In this document: piece after piece, positions 51,213-59,984 of the stretch | How positions within the stretch are numbered: the first letter of the stretch is position 1 | Layout of the letters: every line of letters starts with the position of its first letter | Translations under genes and position numbers: made by a program | NCBI GenBank assembly: GCA_902556905.1 | Contig: CACDYK010000009.1 | Coordinates: 1-64,000 of the forward strand | Direction: 5' to 3' | DNA length: 64,000 nt | Origin: an uncultured Pelagibacteraceae bacterium | GTDB lineage: Bacteria; Pseudomonadota; Alphaproteobacteria; Pelagibacterales; Pelagibacteraceae | Notes under the pieces: generated by a model | Seen by the model: the letters and a program-made list of their open reading frames with translations, nothing else | What the model was told of the DNA's origin: nothing | Database searches by the model: none

Positions 51213-51962
51213 ATGTCTTCATCTAATAACTTACTTCTCGAAGCTAAAGGAATTACAAAATATTTTGGAACTATCACAGCGCTTGAAAATGTAAATTTAA
51301 AAGTACGTGCAGGAGAATGCCTTGGAGTAGTAGGAGACAATGGCGCAGGCAAATCTACATTAATGAAAGTTCTTTCTGGTCTCTACAAGCCTAGTGCTGG
51401 ATCATTACATTTTCAAGGTAAGGAAGAAGTATTAGAAAGTCCAAGAGACTCTCAAAATTTAGGATTAGAAATGGTTTATCAAGATCTTGCTTTAGCAGGA
51501 AATCTTCCAATTGGAGAAAATATATTTTTAGGTAGAGAGCCAACTAAAAATTTAGGACTTTTAAAATTTTTGGATTTCAAAAAGATAAAAGAATTAACTG
51601 ATGCGCATTTAGGAAAATTAAAAATTAATGTAAAAAGTGCAGATCAAAAAGTTGAAGAACTTTCTGGTGGACAAAGACAAGCAGTTGCAATTGCAAGATC
51701 AACAGCTTTTGATGCAAAAGTAGTTATTATGGATGAGCCAACGGCAGCACTTGCCATTAAAGAAGTTGGTAAAGTTCTTGATCTCATAAATAGCTTAAAA
51801 AAAACAGGAGTTGGTGTAATTGTCATAAGCCATAGGATGGATGATATATTTACTGTTTGCGATAGGGTGATGGCTTTATTTCAAGGTACTAATTTTGCTG
51901 AAGCAGAATTATCAAAAACTTCAAGAGATGAAGTTATTGGATGGATTATGGGTAAGAAATAA
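51213..51962 (+). CDS. CUT2 sugar ABC transporter ATPase (second system)
   Basis: A 249-aa single-domain FrcA-type ATPase. Walker [10 protein letters not shown], signature LSGGQRQ, Walker B VVIMDEPTAALA and switch ISHRMDD are intact. The open frame reaches back to 51177, but those residues overlap the previous gene, and the ATG at 51213 begins a normal family N-terminus (SSSNNLLLEAKGITKYFG). The stop shares a base with the permease start. Gene order here (ATPase, permease, binding protein) is the reverse of the inositol-type system at 20.8 kb. Confidence 0.9.
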   Translation: MSSSNNLLLEAKGITKYFGTITALENVNLKVRAGECLGVVGDNGAGKSTLMKVLSGLYKPSAGSLHFQGKEEVLESPRDSQNLGLEMVYQDLALAGNLPIGENIFLGREPTKNLGLLKFLDFKKIKELTDAHLGKLKINVKSADQKVEELSGGQRQAVAIARSTAFDAKVVIMDEPTAALAIKEVGKVLDLINSLKKTGVGVIVISHRMDDIFTVCDRVMALFQGTNFAEAELSKTSRDEVIGWIMGKK

Positions 51963-52978
51963 TGGTTGAAGAAAAAGATAAGAAATCTGAAAGTCTATAT
52001 TTAAAATTAATTCCATATTTTGATAAATATGGAATTTTGCTCTTATTATTATTAATGATATTGGTGATGCATATTTTGCAACCAGATGTTTTTTTATCTT
52101 GGCGAAATGTTACAAACGTTTTTAAGCAAATATCATGGCAATCAATGCTAGCTTTAGGAGTGTTCATGGTCATTGTAACTGCAGGTATAGATCTTTCAGT
52201 AGGATCAATCATGATGTTATCTTTAATGATTTTAGCAATAGTTGCTAAAGCAGGAGCGCCCTGGTTTATAGTTGTAATTACTCCTTTAATTGCTGGTTTT
52301 TTATGTGGATTAATTAATGGAGCTGGAATCACATTTTTAAGAATGCCCCATCCATTTATTATGACACTAGGTACTTTATATATTTTTAGAGGAACAGGAA
52401 ATCTAATTTCAGGTGGAACTCCAATTAGTGGTTTTACAGATGAAGTAAGATATTTAGGTCATGGTAGAATTGATCTCACTTGGTTAGGGTTAGAAAAATC
52501 ACAATATCTTCCGGTAAGTTTAGTTTTAATTGCAGTTGTGTATTTTATTTTTTGGATTTTTATGAACCATAGTCGTACAGGAAAATGGATATATGCAATT
52601 GGAGGAAATCCTAATGCAGCTAGAGCCTCAGGTATAAATGTTAATAAAATTTTAATAATTGTTTATTCTTTATGTGGTTTTTTATCTGGGATTGGAGCAT
52701 TAATTTTAGCTGGCAGAGCAGATTCAGGCTATCCAAATGCTGGACTTCAATCAGAACTTGATGCAATTGCAGCATGTATAATTGGTGGAGCAAGTTTTTT
52801 TGGTGGGAGAGGAACTGTACTTGGAGTTTTTGCAGGTGTGATGATAATGGGAATATTAAGAAATGGTCTTAACTTAATGGATGTAAGTTCTTTTTGGCAA
52901 CAAGTTTTAATTGGTTCAATTATTGTTTTAGCAGTTTACATAGATGTATTAAGAAGAGATTTAAGTACGAGAAAATAA
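51962..52978 (+). CDS. CUT2 sugar ABC transporter permease (second system)
   Basis: A 338-aa permease with about ten hydrophobic segments. The RbsC/FrcC blocks VMVIVTAGIDLSVGSIMML, FLRMPHPFIMTLGTLYIFRG, YAIGGNPNAARASGINV and IIGGASFFGGRGTVLGVFAG are clear. It is coupled to the ATPase gene by a one-base overlap and followed after 112 bases by the binding-protein gene. The cargo is probably a pentose or another monosaccharide, judged by the RbsD- and RbsK-like genes further on. Confidence 0.92.
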   Translation: MVEEKDKKSESLYLKLIPYFDKYGILLLLLLMILVMHILQPDVFLSWRNVTNVFKQISWQSMLALGVFMVIVTAGIDLSVGSIMMLSLMILAIVAKAGAPWFIVVITPLIAGFLCGLINGAGITFLRMPHPFIMTLGTLYIFRGTGNLISGGTPISGFTDEVRYLGHGRIDLTWLGLEKSQYLPVSLVLIAVVYFIFWIFMNHSRTGKWIYAIGGNPNAARASGINVNKILIIVYSLCGFLSGIGALILAGRADSGYPNAGLQSELDAIAACIIGGASFFGGRGTVLGVFAGVMIMGILRNGLNLMDVSSFWQQVLIGSIIVLAVYIDVLRRDLSTRK

Positions 52979-53090
52979 TTACACGCTATAGTTGATTTAA
53001 TACAAATCTTTAGAATAATTATAAAGTATTGAATTTTAATCAAAAATTATATTAAATTTATTTTTTAAAAACTAAATAGGGAAATAATAA

Positions 53091-54014
53091 ATGAAAAACT
53101 TAACAAAAATAATTAGTGTATTTATTACAACGGTATTTCTTTTAGCAAGTATTTCTACAAGTGCGAATGCTGGAAAGAGAATATTGTTCAGTATTAAAGG
53201 TCCTGGATCAGGAAATCCATTTTGGGCATCAGTAGAAAAAGGAGCTAAAGAAGAAGCTGCGAAATTAGGTGTGGATCTAGTTTTGGTTGCGCCACCTCAA
53301 GAAGGTGATGTTCAAGCACAAATTAACCAAGTTGAAGATCAACTTGCAAAAGGTGTTGATGCTATAGCATTAGCCCCAGGGGATCCAAATGCTTTTGCTC
53401 CAATCGTTGATGATGCTATCAAGAGTGGAGTTCCAGTAGTATTTGTTGATACTAAAGGAATTAATGAAGGTGTAACTTTTATTGGAACAAATAATAAAAA
53501 TGGTGCTGCGTTAGCCGCTAAGTTTATTTGTGATAAAACTCCAAAAGGTGCTGACGTTGCAGTTTTAACTGGTATTGAGTCTCAATCTACAGCTCTACTT
53601 AGAAGAGACGGAGCAGTTCAAGGACTAAAAGATTGTGGTTTAAATTTAGTTGCAACTCAAACAGCTGAATGGGATACGGCAAAAGGAAGATCTGTAACTG
53701 AGTCAATCATTTTAAAAAATCCAAATATAAAAGCTATATTTGCATCAAATGACAACATGGGATTAGGTGCTATGCAAGCTCTAAAAGATGCTGACATGAA
53801 TGATGTAGTAGTAGTTGGATTTGATGCTACTCCAGATGCTGCTAAAAGTATTTTAGCAGGTGGTATGACAGCTACAATTGCTCAGTTTTCTTACAACATG
53901 GGTGCTTATGGTGTTAAATATGCACTTGAGTTAGCTAACGGTGGAAGTATTGATATAAATATCGATACAGGTACTCAGTTAGTAACTAAAGAAAACGCTA
54001 ACGATTTTAAATAA
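53091..54014 (+). CDS. Periplasmic sugar-binding protein (ribose-type, second CUT2 system)
   Basis: A 307-aa periplasmic binding protein. A signal peptide ends near SANA (residue 27), then the mature start KRILFSIKGPGSGNPFWASVEKG aligns with ribose/allose-binding proteins. Ligand-region blocks are VDAIALAPGDPNAF, VPVVFVDTKG, NIKAIFASNDNMGLGAMQAL and VVVVGFDATPDA. It has the GGGAAATAATAA leader shared with other binding-protein genes in this window, and a very strong terminator follows. Ligand is probably a monosaccharide; ribose is only one option. Confidence 0.9.
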   Translation: MKNLTKIISVFITTVFLLASISTSANAGKRILFSIKGPGSGNPFWASVEKGAKEEAAKLGVDLVLVAPPQEGDVQAQINQVEDQLAKGVDAIALAPGDPNAFAPIVDDAIKSGVPVVFVDTKGINEGVTFIGTNNKNGAALAAKFICDKTPKGADVAVLTGIESQSTALLRRDGAVQGLKDCGLNLVATQTAEWDTAKGRSVTESIILKNPNIKAIFASNDNMGLGAMQALKDADMNDVVVVGFDATPDAAKSILAGGMTATIAQFSYNMGAYGVKYALELANGGSIDINIDTGTQLVTKENANDFK

Positions 54015-54036
54015 TCTTTAGAAAATATTAAAACAT

Positions 54037-54069
54037 AAGGGTGGAATTTTTATTCCACCCTTTTTTTTT
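54037..54069 (+). terminator. Strong intrinsic terminator after sugar-binding protein gene
   Basis: A perfect 11-base-pair stem (54037-54047 with 54052-54062), a four-T loop, and an unbroken T-run (54061-54069). It begins 22 bases after the stop of the ribose-type binding protein and should end or strongly reduce transcription before the RbsD-like gene, which starts 18 bases beyond the T-run. Confidence 0.9.
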
Positions 54070-54087
54070 ATGTAATATAATAATTTT

Positions 54088-54558
54088 ATGCTTATTAAAA
54101 TTGATCCAATACTAAGTCCAGATCTACTATTTCTTTTAAGATCAATGGGTCATGGAGATAAGCTTGTTTTAGCTGATGCAAATTTTCCAGCAAACTCTAT
54201 GAATAAAAATGTAGTAAGATTAGATGGTGTTAATATAGAGGCTGCTGCTAGAGCAATTCTTTCTGTGTTTCCACTTGATAGTTTTATTGTTTCTCAAGGA
54301 GGTACAGCAGCTAATCGAATGGAAGTTGATGACAAGCCAAATGAATTAACTGATACACATAAAGAATTTATTAAAGCAATTAAAGAAGTTTCAGGCAATA
54401 ATTGGGAAGTTGGATCTATTGAAAGACAATCTTTTTATGAAGAAGCTAAAAAATCTTATGCTATCGTTACCACTACAGACGCTAGACCATTTGGATGCTT
54501 CATAATAACAAAAGGTGTAATTAAACCAGATGGTAGTGTTTGGGTTCTTGAAAAGTAA
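54088..54558 (+). CDS. RbsD/FucU family sugar mutarotase
   Basis: A 156-aa RbsD/FucU-type protein that interconverts sugar anomers after uptake. The catalytic histidine is in SMGHGDKLVLADANFP (about residue 22), and VTTTDARPFGCFIITKG is the conserved C-terminal block. FucU-like features (LLRSMGHGD) seem stronger than RbsD. The stop overlaps the kinase start by one base. It is separated from the ABC operon by a strong terminator, so it may be expressed by read-through or from its own weak promoter. Confidence 0.88.
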   Translation: MLIKIDPILSPDLLFLLRSMGHGDKLVLADANFPANSMNKNVVRLDGVNIEAAARAILSVFPLDSFIVSQGGTAANRMEVDDKPNELTDTHKEFIKAIKEVSGNNWEVGSIERQSFYEEAKKSYAIVTTTDARPFGCFIITKGVIKPDGSVWVLEK

Positions 54559-55469
54559 TGAACTCAATTTGTATTTTTGGGGTATTTGTTGCTGATCTTT
54601 GTTTTTTTGGAAATAAAATACCTGTAAAGGGAGAAACAGTTTTGGGAAACAACCACATAGTTGGACCAGGTGGAAAAGGCTCTAATCAAGCAATTGCTGC
54701 TGCAAGACTAAATGGCAATGTTCACTTTATAACTAAAGTGGGTAATGACAATCATGCAGATATGGCTTTCTCATTATATAAAGAGGCAGGCGTTAATGTA
54801 GATTGTATAATTAGAGACCCTAGCCTTTCAACAGGTGTTGCAGGAATAATGATTGATGAAGATGGAAATAATGCAATTAATGTTTTTGCAGGGGCAGCTA
54901 AACATTTAAAGAGTGATGATGTTGATAAAAATTTAGAAATATTTAAAAAATCAAAAATTTTTCTTACACAAATGGAAACACCTGAAGAAGTAACTTTATA
55001 CTCTCTAAAAAAGGCAAAAGAAAATAATTGTATTACTGTTTTAAATCCAGCTCCTGCAAGAAATATTAGTGAAGAAGATTTTTCTTTGTTAGATTTTTTT
55101 ACCCCAAATGAGACAGAGGCAGAATTTTATTTAAATAAAAAAATTGAAACAGAAACAGATATTAAAAATGCTGGAAAAGAATTTTTAAAAAAGGGTGTAA
55201 AAAATATTATAATCACGTTAGGAGAAAAAGGAGTTTATTTTGCTAATAAAGATCAAGAATATTTTATTGAAGCTTTAAAATTGAAGAATAAAGTTTTGGA
55301 CACAACTGGAGCTGGAGATGCTTTTAATGGAGCATTTGTTGTTGGTCTAGCTAATGATTTAAAATTTAAAGATGCATTAATATTTGCAAATAAAGTCGCT
55401 GGTATATCAACGACAAAAGTTGGTGCTGCAAATTCAATGCCTACATTTGAAGAGGTTGAGAATTATTAA
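54558..55469 (+). CDS. Ribokinase-like PfkB-family sugar kinase
   Basis: A 303-aa PfkB kinase that phosphorylates an imported sugar. The substrate motif GPGGKGSNQAIAAARL (about residues 37-52) and the ATP/catalytic motif DTTGAGDAFNGAFV with the catalytic aspartate near residue 250 are both intact; NPAPARNI and TPNETEAEF match ribokinase. It overlaps the mutarotase stop by one base and is followed two bases later by an SDR gene. Ribose is a reasonable but unproven substrate. Confidence 0.9.
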   Translation: MNSICIFGVFVADLCFFGNKIPVKGETVLGNNHIVGPGGKGSNQAIAAARLNGNVHFITKVGNDNHADMAFSLYKEAGVNVDCIIRDPSLSTGVAGIMIDEDGNNAINVFAGAAKHLKSDDVDKNLEIFKKSKIFLTQMETPEEVTLYSLKKAKENNCITVLNPAPARNISEEDFSLLDFFTPNETEAEFYLNKKIETETDIKNAGKEFLKKGVKNIIITLGEKGVYFANKDQEYFIEALKLKNKVLDTTGAGDAFNGAFVVGLANDLKFKDALIFANKVAGISTTKVGAANSMPTFEEVENY

Positions 55470-55471
55470 CT

Positions 55472-56233
55472 ATGAAAGCCCAATATTTTGATTTGAAAGG
55501 GAAGCGTGCCTTAGTTTCTGGCGGGGCTTCCGGAATAGGATCATCAATCGTTGAGCATCTTTGTGAACAAGGTGTTGAAGTTTACTTTTTTGATATAGAT
55601 AAAAAAGAGGCTCAAAAAACAATATATAGAATTAAAAAGAAAAAATTTAAAATTCCTACTTTTATAAAATGTAATATTAAAAAAATTCAAAAATATAAAA
55701 CATCAATTTTAAATATTATTAAAAAAAAAGGTCCAATAGATATTTTAGTTAATAATGCATCAAATGATCAAAGACATAGTTTAGAGGAAATTACAGAAAA
55801 ATATTGGGATGAAAGAATGGCAATAAATTTAAAACATTATTTATTCGCTATTCAAACTGTTAAAAAAAGTATGGTTAAAAATAAAGGAGGATCAATAATC
55901 AATTTAGGGTCAGTAAGTTGGTTTAGAGGTGCCGTTATGTTTCCAGCTTACAGTATTGCAAAAGCAGGTATTTATGGGTTGACCAGATCTTTAGCTAGAG
56001 ATTTGGGAGAACACAACATAAGAATTAACTCTATTGCACCAGGATCAATTGCAACTGAACGACAATCTAAATTATGGCTTAATCCAAAATTTAAAAAAGA
56101 AATTTTAAAAAAACAGTGTTTAAGTAGACAATTATTGCCTCAAGATGTATCAAAGATGGTGTTGTACTTAGCCTCAGATATCTCATCAGGCTGTACAAAA
56201 CAAAACTTTACAGTTGATGGCGGACTAACTTAA
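55472..56233 (+). CDS. SDR family dehydrogenase
   Basis: A 253-aa classical short-chain dehydrogenase/reductase. The cofactor motif is SGGASGIGSSI (residues 16-26) with an aspartate at the end of the second strand (FFDID), favouring NAD. The catalytic tetrad is visible: NNAS, serine in LGSVSW, tyrosine and lysine in YSIAKAG. The middle of the protein is very lysine-rich. It resembles sugar 1-dehydrogenases. It ends the ABC/RbsD/RbsK string and converges on the RhmD-like gene with five bases between. Confidence 0.86.
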   Translation: MKAQYFDLKGKRALVSGGASGIGSSIVEHLCEQGVEVYFFDIDKKEAQKTIYRIKKKKFKIPTFIKCNIKKIQKYKTSILNIIKKKGPIDILVNNASNDQRHSLEEITEKYWDERMAINLKHYLFAIQTVKKSMVKNKGGSIINLGSVSWFRGAVMFPAYSIAKAGIYGLTRSLARDLGEHNIRINSIAPGSIATERQSKLWLNPKFKKEILKKQCLSRQLLPQDVSKMVLYLASDISSGCTKQNFTVDGGLT

Positions 56234-56238
56234 GAGTG

Positions 56239-57414
56239 CTACTCAATTATATTAAAGTCTGATTTGTATTTATCAGTTATTGTTAATCCTAATCCTGGTT
56301 TATTATCATCTAAATCAATAAATCCACTTTCTGGAGCAGGATCACCTTCAAAAATATAATAAAAAAGTTCATTTCCAATTTCAACATCATGAACAGGAAA
56401 GAATTCTGAAATAGGACAATTAAAATTAGACATTGTTAGATGATAATTATGCATTTGACCAGCATGAGGGATTACCGGAACTTGATGAGCTTCTGCAATC
56501 GCATTAATTTTTTGTGCAGCAGTAAAACCCCCAACTCTATTATTGTCATACTGAATGTAACTAACTGCTTTTAAATCTAACAATTGTTTAAAACCAAACA
56601 TATTGAATTCGTGTTCTCCTCCTGAAATCGGAATCATGTTCATATTATTTAGTTCTGCATATCCATGTATATCATCTGCTATAACAGGTTCCTCTAACCA
56701 TCTTGGATTAAACTTCATAAGCTTTGGAATCATTCTTTTTGCATAATCTAAATTCCAACCCATATAACACTCCATCATCAAGTCTGTATCTTCACCAATT
56801 ACTTCTCTCACCGCCTCTGCAAGTTCAATATTTTTTTTCATTCCTTCAGGTCCATCTTTAGGGCCCCAACCAAATCTCATCTTAAACATTTTAAAACCTT
56901 GCTTTACGTAACTTTCAGCTTCTTTTTGAAGATCTTTAATTGGTTGGCTATATAGTTTTGATGCATAAACTGGAATTTTCTCTTTTGTTCTTCCCCCTAA
57001 AAGTTTGAACACAGGTTTGTTTGTGATTTTACCCATCATGTCCCAAAGCGCGATATCGATTGCAGAAATTGCAACCATTCCAATTCCTCTACGGCCCCAA
57101 GCATGAGTTCTTCTATACATTTTTTCCCAAATGTAAGCGTAATCAAAAGGATCTTCACCAATCACTAAGGGTTTTAAATATGTATCGATTGTTTTTTTTG
57201 CAACCTGAGGTGCTAAGGCTGCGTTTCCAATTCCAATGATCCCGTCATCTGTTTCAATTTCACAAATCAACCATTCATGAAATCTAAATGAACCCATTGC
57301 ATCAGATTTTTCAAATAAAAGATCTGAAGCATTTGTACAAAAGTTGTTTTGGGGTGGTACAGTTTTCCCATTCCACTGATAAACCTTAGTTCTTATTTCT
57401 TTAATTTTTGTCAT
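56239..57414 (-). CDS. L-rhamnonate-dehydratase-like enolase-superfamily enzyme
   Basis: A 391-aa enolase-superfamily sugar-acid dehydratase. Metal ligands lie in [18 protein letters not shown] and SGGEHE; the last of these (SGEH-type) motif and the C-terminal [19 protein letters not shown] and DKPGLGLTI pattern resemble RhmD, in which a histidine in this region is the acid/base. The reaction would yield a 2-keto-3-deoxy sugar acid, suitable for the HpcH/HpaI aldolase at 44.8 kb. It is the second gene after the PdxA2-like gene with a one-base overlap. The exact sugar acid is not certain. Confidence 0.78.
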   Translation of the reverse strand: MTKIKEIRTKVYQWNGKTVPPQNNFCTNASDLLFEKSDAMGSFRFHEWLICEIETDDGIIGIGNAALAPQVAKKTIDTYLKPLVIGEDPFDYAYIWEKMYRRTHAWGRRGIGMVAISAIDIALWDMMGKITNKPVFKLLGGRTKEKIPVYASKLYSQPIKDLQKEAESYVKQGFKMFKMRFGWGPKDGPEGMKKNIELAEAVREVIGEDTDLMMECYMGWNLDYAKRMIPKLMKFNPRWLEEPVIADDIHGYAELNNMNMIPISGGEHEFNMFGFKQLLDLKAVSYIQYDNNRVGGFTAAQKINAIAEAHQVPVIPHAGQMHNYHLTMSNFNCPISEFFPVHDVEIGNELFYYIFEGDPAPESGFIDLDDNKPGLGLTITDKYKSDFNIIE

Positions 57415-58409
57415 TACTTATTTTTATTTTCAGCCATTGTTAATGCAATTTTGAAAGAATTCAAAGTAGGTTCTAGATTAGCCTCATTTTTACCAGCAAT
57501 ATCAAAAGCAGTTCCATGAGCTGGGGTAGTAATTGGAACAGGTAAACCACCTTGAACAGTGACACCTCTATCAAAGCCAAATGCTTTTAGACCAGATTGT
57601 AGAGCATCATGATACATCCCAACAATACAATCATGATTTTTATTTTTATAAGCAGTTATAAAAGAGGTATCACAAGGTAAAGGTCCATCTGCATTAATAC
57701 CTAATTTTTTTGCCTCTACTATTGCTGGAATAATTTCATCTTTTTCTTCAGTTCCAAACTCTGCATGAGGGTTAAGAGCTTGAACCGCAACTCTTGGACT
57801 TTCAATACCATTTAATTTCATTGCCTCATTAATAAGCTTAATTGGTTTCATAATTTTTTCTTTTTTAACATGATCTGGAACTTCTTTAATTGGAATATGT
57901 GATGTAACTCTTGCTGTCCAAAAATTATCAATAACATTAAATTCACAAAAGAAATTTTTTACATCTAATTTTTCAGCCATTAAATGCAATTCATCAGAAT
58001 ATTTATTGCCACCAAGTTTTAAACTTGTTTTATTAAAGGGCCCAAAATTTATCGCATGGATTTTATTTTCTTTAGCAAGTTCTAAAGCTAAATTTAATGC
58101 AGATAGAACACTTTCACCAGACTCTTTAGAACATTCCGACAATTTATAGTTATGATTTTTACCTTTAGAAATATCTAAAAAAAATTTATTTCCTTCATCA
58201 AAATTTATTTCATCAAAGTTGTCAACATATTTTAGATTTTGTGAGTTACCAGAAATTTTATTACCACCTTCTAAAATATTTTTTTCGCCTATTACAACTA
58301 TATTAGCTTTATCAGTAATTCTCTCTGTCAATAATTTGGACACAAGTTCTGGCCCTATACCAGAAGGATCTCCTAAAAGAAGTGCAATATTAATTTTATT
58401 TTGAGGCAT
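57414..58409 (-). CDS. PdxA2-family 4-phospho-sugar-acid dehydrogenase
   Basis: A 331-aa PdxA-superfamily oxidative decarboxylase. Metal-binding histidines are in VTSHIPI (about residue 167), GMYHDALQ and [15 protein letters not shown], and [13 protein letters not shown] is the typical start. True PdxA acts in vitamin B6 synthesis; PdxA2 paralogues oxidise 4-phospho-D-threonate or -erythronate in catabolism. Coupling to an enolase-superfamily dehydratase and divergence from a TTT transporter favour the catabolic role. The DUF1537 kinase that usually accompanies PdxA2 is not in the window. Confidence 0.8.
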   Translation of the reverse strand: MPQNKINIALLLGDPSGIGPELVSKLLTERITDKANIVVIGEKNILEGGNKISGNSQNLKYVDNFDEINFDEGNKFFLDISKGKNHNYKLSECSKESGESVLSALNLALELAKENKIHAINFGPFNKTSLKLGGNKYSDELHLMAEKLDVKNFFCEFNVIDNFWTARVTSHIPIKEVPDHVKKEKIMKPIKLINEAMKLNGIESPRVAVQALNPHAEFGTEEKDEIIPAIVEAKKLGINADGPLPCDTSFITAYKNKNHDCIVGMYHDALQSGLKAFGFDRGVTVQGGLPVPITTPAHGTAFDIAGKNEANLEPTLNSFKIALTMAENKNK

Positions 58410-58478
58410 TTTTTACTTTACGCTATGTATCAGATTATGTTTATATATTTAATTATAAATTAACTAAAGAGGGAAATA

Positions 58479-59450
58479 ATGAAAAAAAGTTTTAAACTTT
58501 TCTTAGCTGCTGCGTTTCTAGTGACTGAATTTTTTGTTATAGCATTACCAATGCTTACTACTTCTGCAAGAGCAGATGGTGCTATACAAGCGATTACTCA
58601 TGCTGGTTTCGGTGGTGGTACTGACGTAACTACTAGAATGATGCTTTTAAGAGCTCGAAGAGTTCTTAAACAAGACATGCAATTAGTTAACAAAAAAGGT
58701 GGCGGTGGAGCTGTATCTATGGATTACATGATGAGTTTGCCTGCTGATGGTCAACACACTTTAACTTGGACTACTGGACATGCTGTATCAATGGCATTAG
58801 GTAAAACTAAAGTTAAAATTAGTGACATGCAACCACTTGCTAGAGGAACTGATGACCCTCAGTTATTTGTTGTAAATTGTAAAGCTGACATCAAAGATGC
58901 TAAAAAATTTATTAGCACTCAAAAATCAAAATCACTTAAATATGGAACAACTCATGTTGGTGGAATTGATGATGTAAGCGCAATTGCATTTACTAAAAAA
59001 GGTGGATTAAAAGATCCAACTATTGTTGCTTATAAAGGTGTAGCTCCAATTAAAACCAACCTAATCAAAGGAGATATTGATGTAGGTGTTTTAAATTTAG
59101 GAGAAGCATTAACAGAAATAAATGATGGAACACTTTGTGTTTCTGTTGTTTTAGCAAATAATAGAATGGCTAAAATTGGAGACTCTCCAACGGCTAAAGA
59201 ATTAGGAATACCTGTTTCTTTGTCTACTGTTAGAGGATTCGTAACTAAAAAAGGAGCTCCAGCTGAAAGAGTTAAAGAGTTAGAAGCTGGAATGATGAAA
59301 GCAATGAGTCACAACTACTACAAAAATTTCTTAACTGAAATTGGTCTAGATGACACTAGTGTTGTTGGTGCAGACGAATGGGGTAAGCAAATGGAAGAAA
59401 TGCTTACTGAAATGACGGCACAACTTAAAGCTTTAGGTTACATCAAGTAA
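58479..59450 (+). CDS. TTT substrate-binding protein TctC (second system)
   Basis: A 323-aa Bug-family binding protein. A long signal peptide (about residues 1-32, ending SARA) precedes AIQAITHAGFGGGTDVTTRMM, the first carboxylate-binding loop. The hinge blocks KSLKYGTTHVGGIDDVSA and VAYKGVAPIKTNLIKGDIDVG follow. Two cysteines (VVNCKAD, TLCVSV) may pair. The gene has the AGAGGGAAATAATG leader typical of binding-protein genes here. It heads the tctC-tctB-tctA-SDR-ROK set and is divergent from the PdxA2-like gene. Confidence 0.88.
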   Translation: MKKSFKLFLAAAFLVTEFFVIALPMLTTSARADGAIQAITHAGFGGGTDVTTRMMLLRARRVLKQDMQLVNKKGGGGAVSMDYMMSLPADGQHTLTWTTGHAVSMALGKTKVKISDMQPLARGTDDPQLFVVNCKADIKDAKKFISTQKSKSLKYGTTHVGGIDDVSAIAFTKKGGLKDPTIVAYKGVAPIKTNLIKGDIDVGVLNLGEALTEINDGTLCVSVVLANNRMAKIGDSPTAKELGIPVSLSTVRGFVTKKGAPAERVKELEAGMMKAMSHNYYKNFLTEIGLDDTSVVGADEWGKQMEEMLTEMTAQLKALGYIK

Positions 59451-59474
59451 TTATAAAGACAGTACATTTAACTT

Positions 59475-59984
59475 ATGAAAAATGTACGAAAACAAAAAAG
59501 GGCAAACAAAAGTTTGCCCTTTTTTTTTAAAGATGAATTTAAAGTTTCATTTATAATTATATTTATTTCAACTATTTTATTAATAACTACTTTTTCTTTT
59601 GATATTGTTCCTCCAATTTTAAATAGAGGTATTCAGCCAGCAACTTTCCCAAAAGGATTGTTGGTTTTAATAATCAGCTTAACGTTAATTGTCTATTATT
59701 TATCATTTAAAAAACCTTGGAAAATTGAAAAAAAATTACCAAAAACTTTTTATTTAACCTTAACAAGTTTTTTATTATTTGTTTTAATTTCAAAAACTTT
59801 AGATTTCTTTTTAGCAATTTCTGTTTTATCTATTTTTGTTTCATATTATTGGGGAGAAAGAAGAATATTTCATCTACTATTAGTAAGTATAATTTTTCCA
59901 ATAATTGTATTTGTTTTTTTTGAGACAATTCTAGGATTAAGATTTCCCCCAGGTATCATCACCAATATTTATTATCAGGTATAA
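59475..59984 (+). CDS. TctB small subunit with a terminator hairpin inside its 5' end
   Basis: A 169-aa membrane protein with four hydrophobic segments, the TctB partner of the flanking tctC and tctA. GIQPATFPKGLLVLI after the first segment is typical. The ATG at 59475 is the only normal start available; the first 18 codons encode a basic peptide (KNVRKQKRANKSLPFFF) whose DNA is a canonical intrinsic terminator (59494-59528). The ATG itself lies in the loop of a second hairpin (arms 59462-59469 and 59480-59487). Its stop directly adjoins the tctA start. Confidence 0.82.
   Translation: MKNVRKQKRANKSLPFFFKDEFKVSFIIIFISTILLITTFSFDIVPPILNRGIQPATFPKGLLVLIISLTLIVYYLSFKKPWKIEKKLPKTFYLTLTSFLLFVLISKTLDFFLAISVLSIFVSYYWGERRIFHLLLVSIIFPIIVFVFFETILGLRFPPGIITNIYYQV
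59494..59528 (+). terminator. Intrinsic terminator overlapping the tctB coding start
   Basis: A perfect stem of eight G/C-containing pairs (GGGCAAAC with GTTTGCCC, 59500-59507 and 59512-59519) extended by six A-T pairs, a four-A loop, and a T-run to 59528. It lies 44 bases after the tctC stop and inside the predicted tctB frame, so it should attenuate tctB-tctA relative to tctC; translating ribosomes could melt it. Confidence 0.85.
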
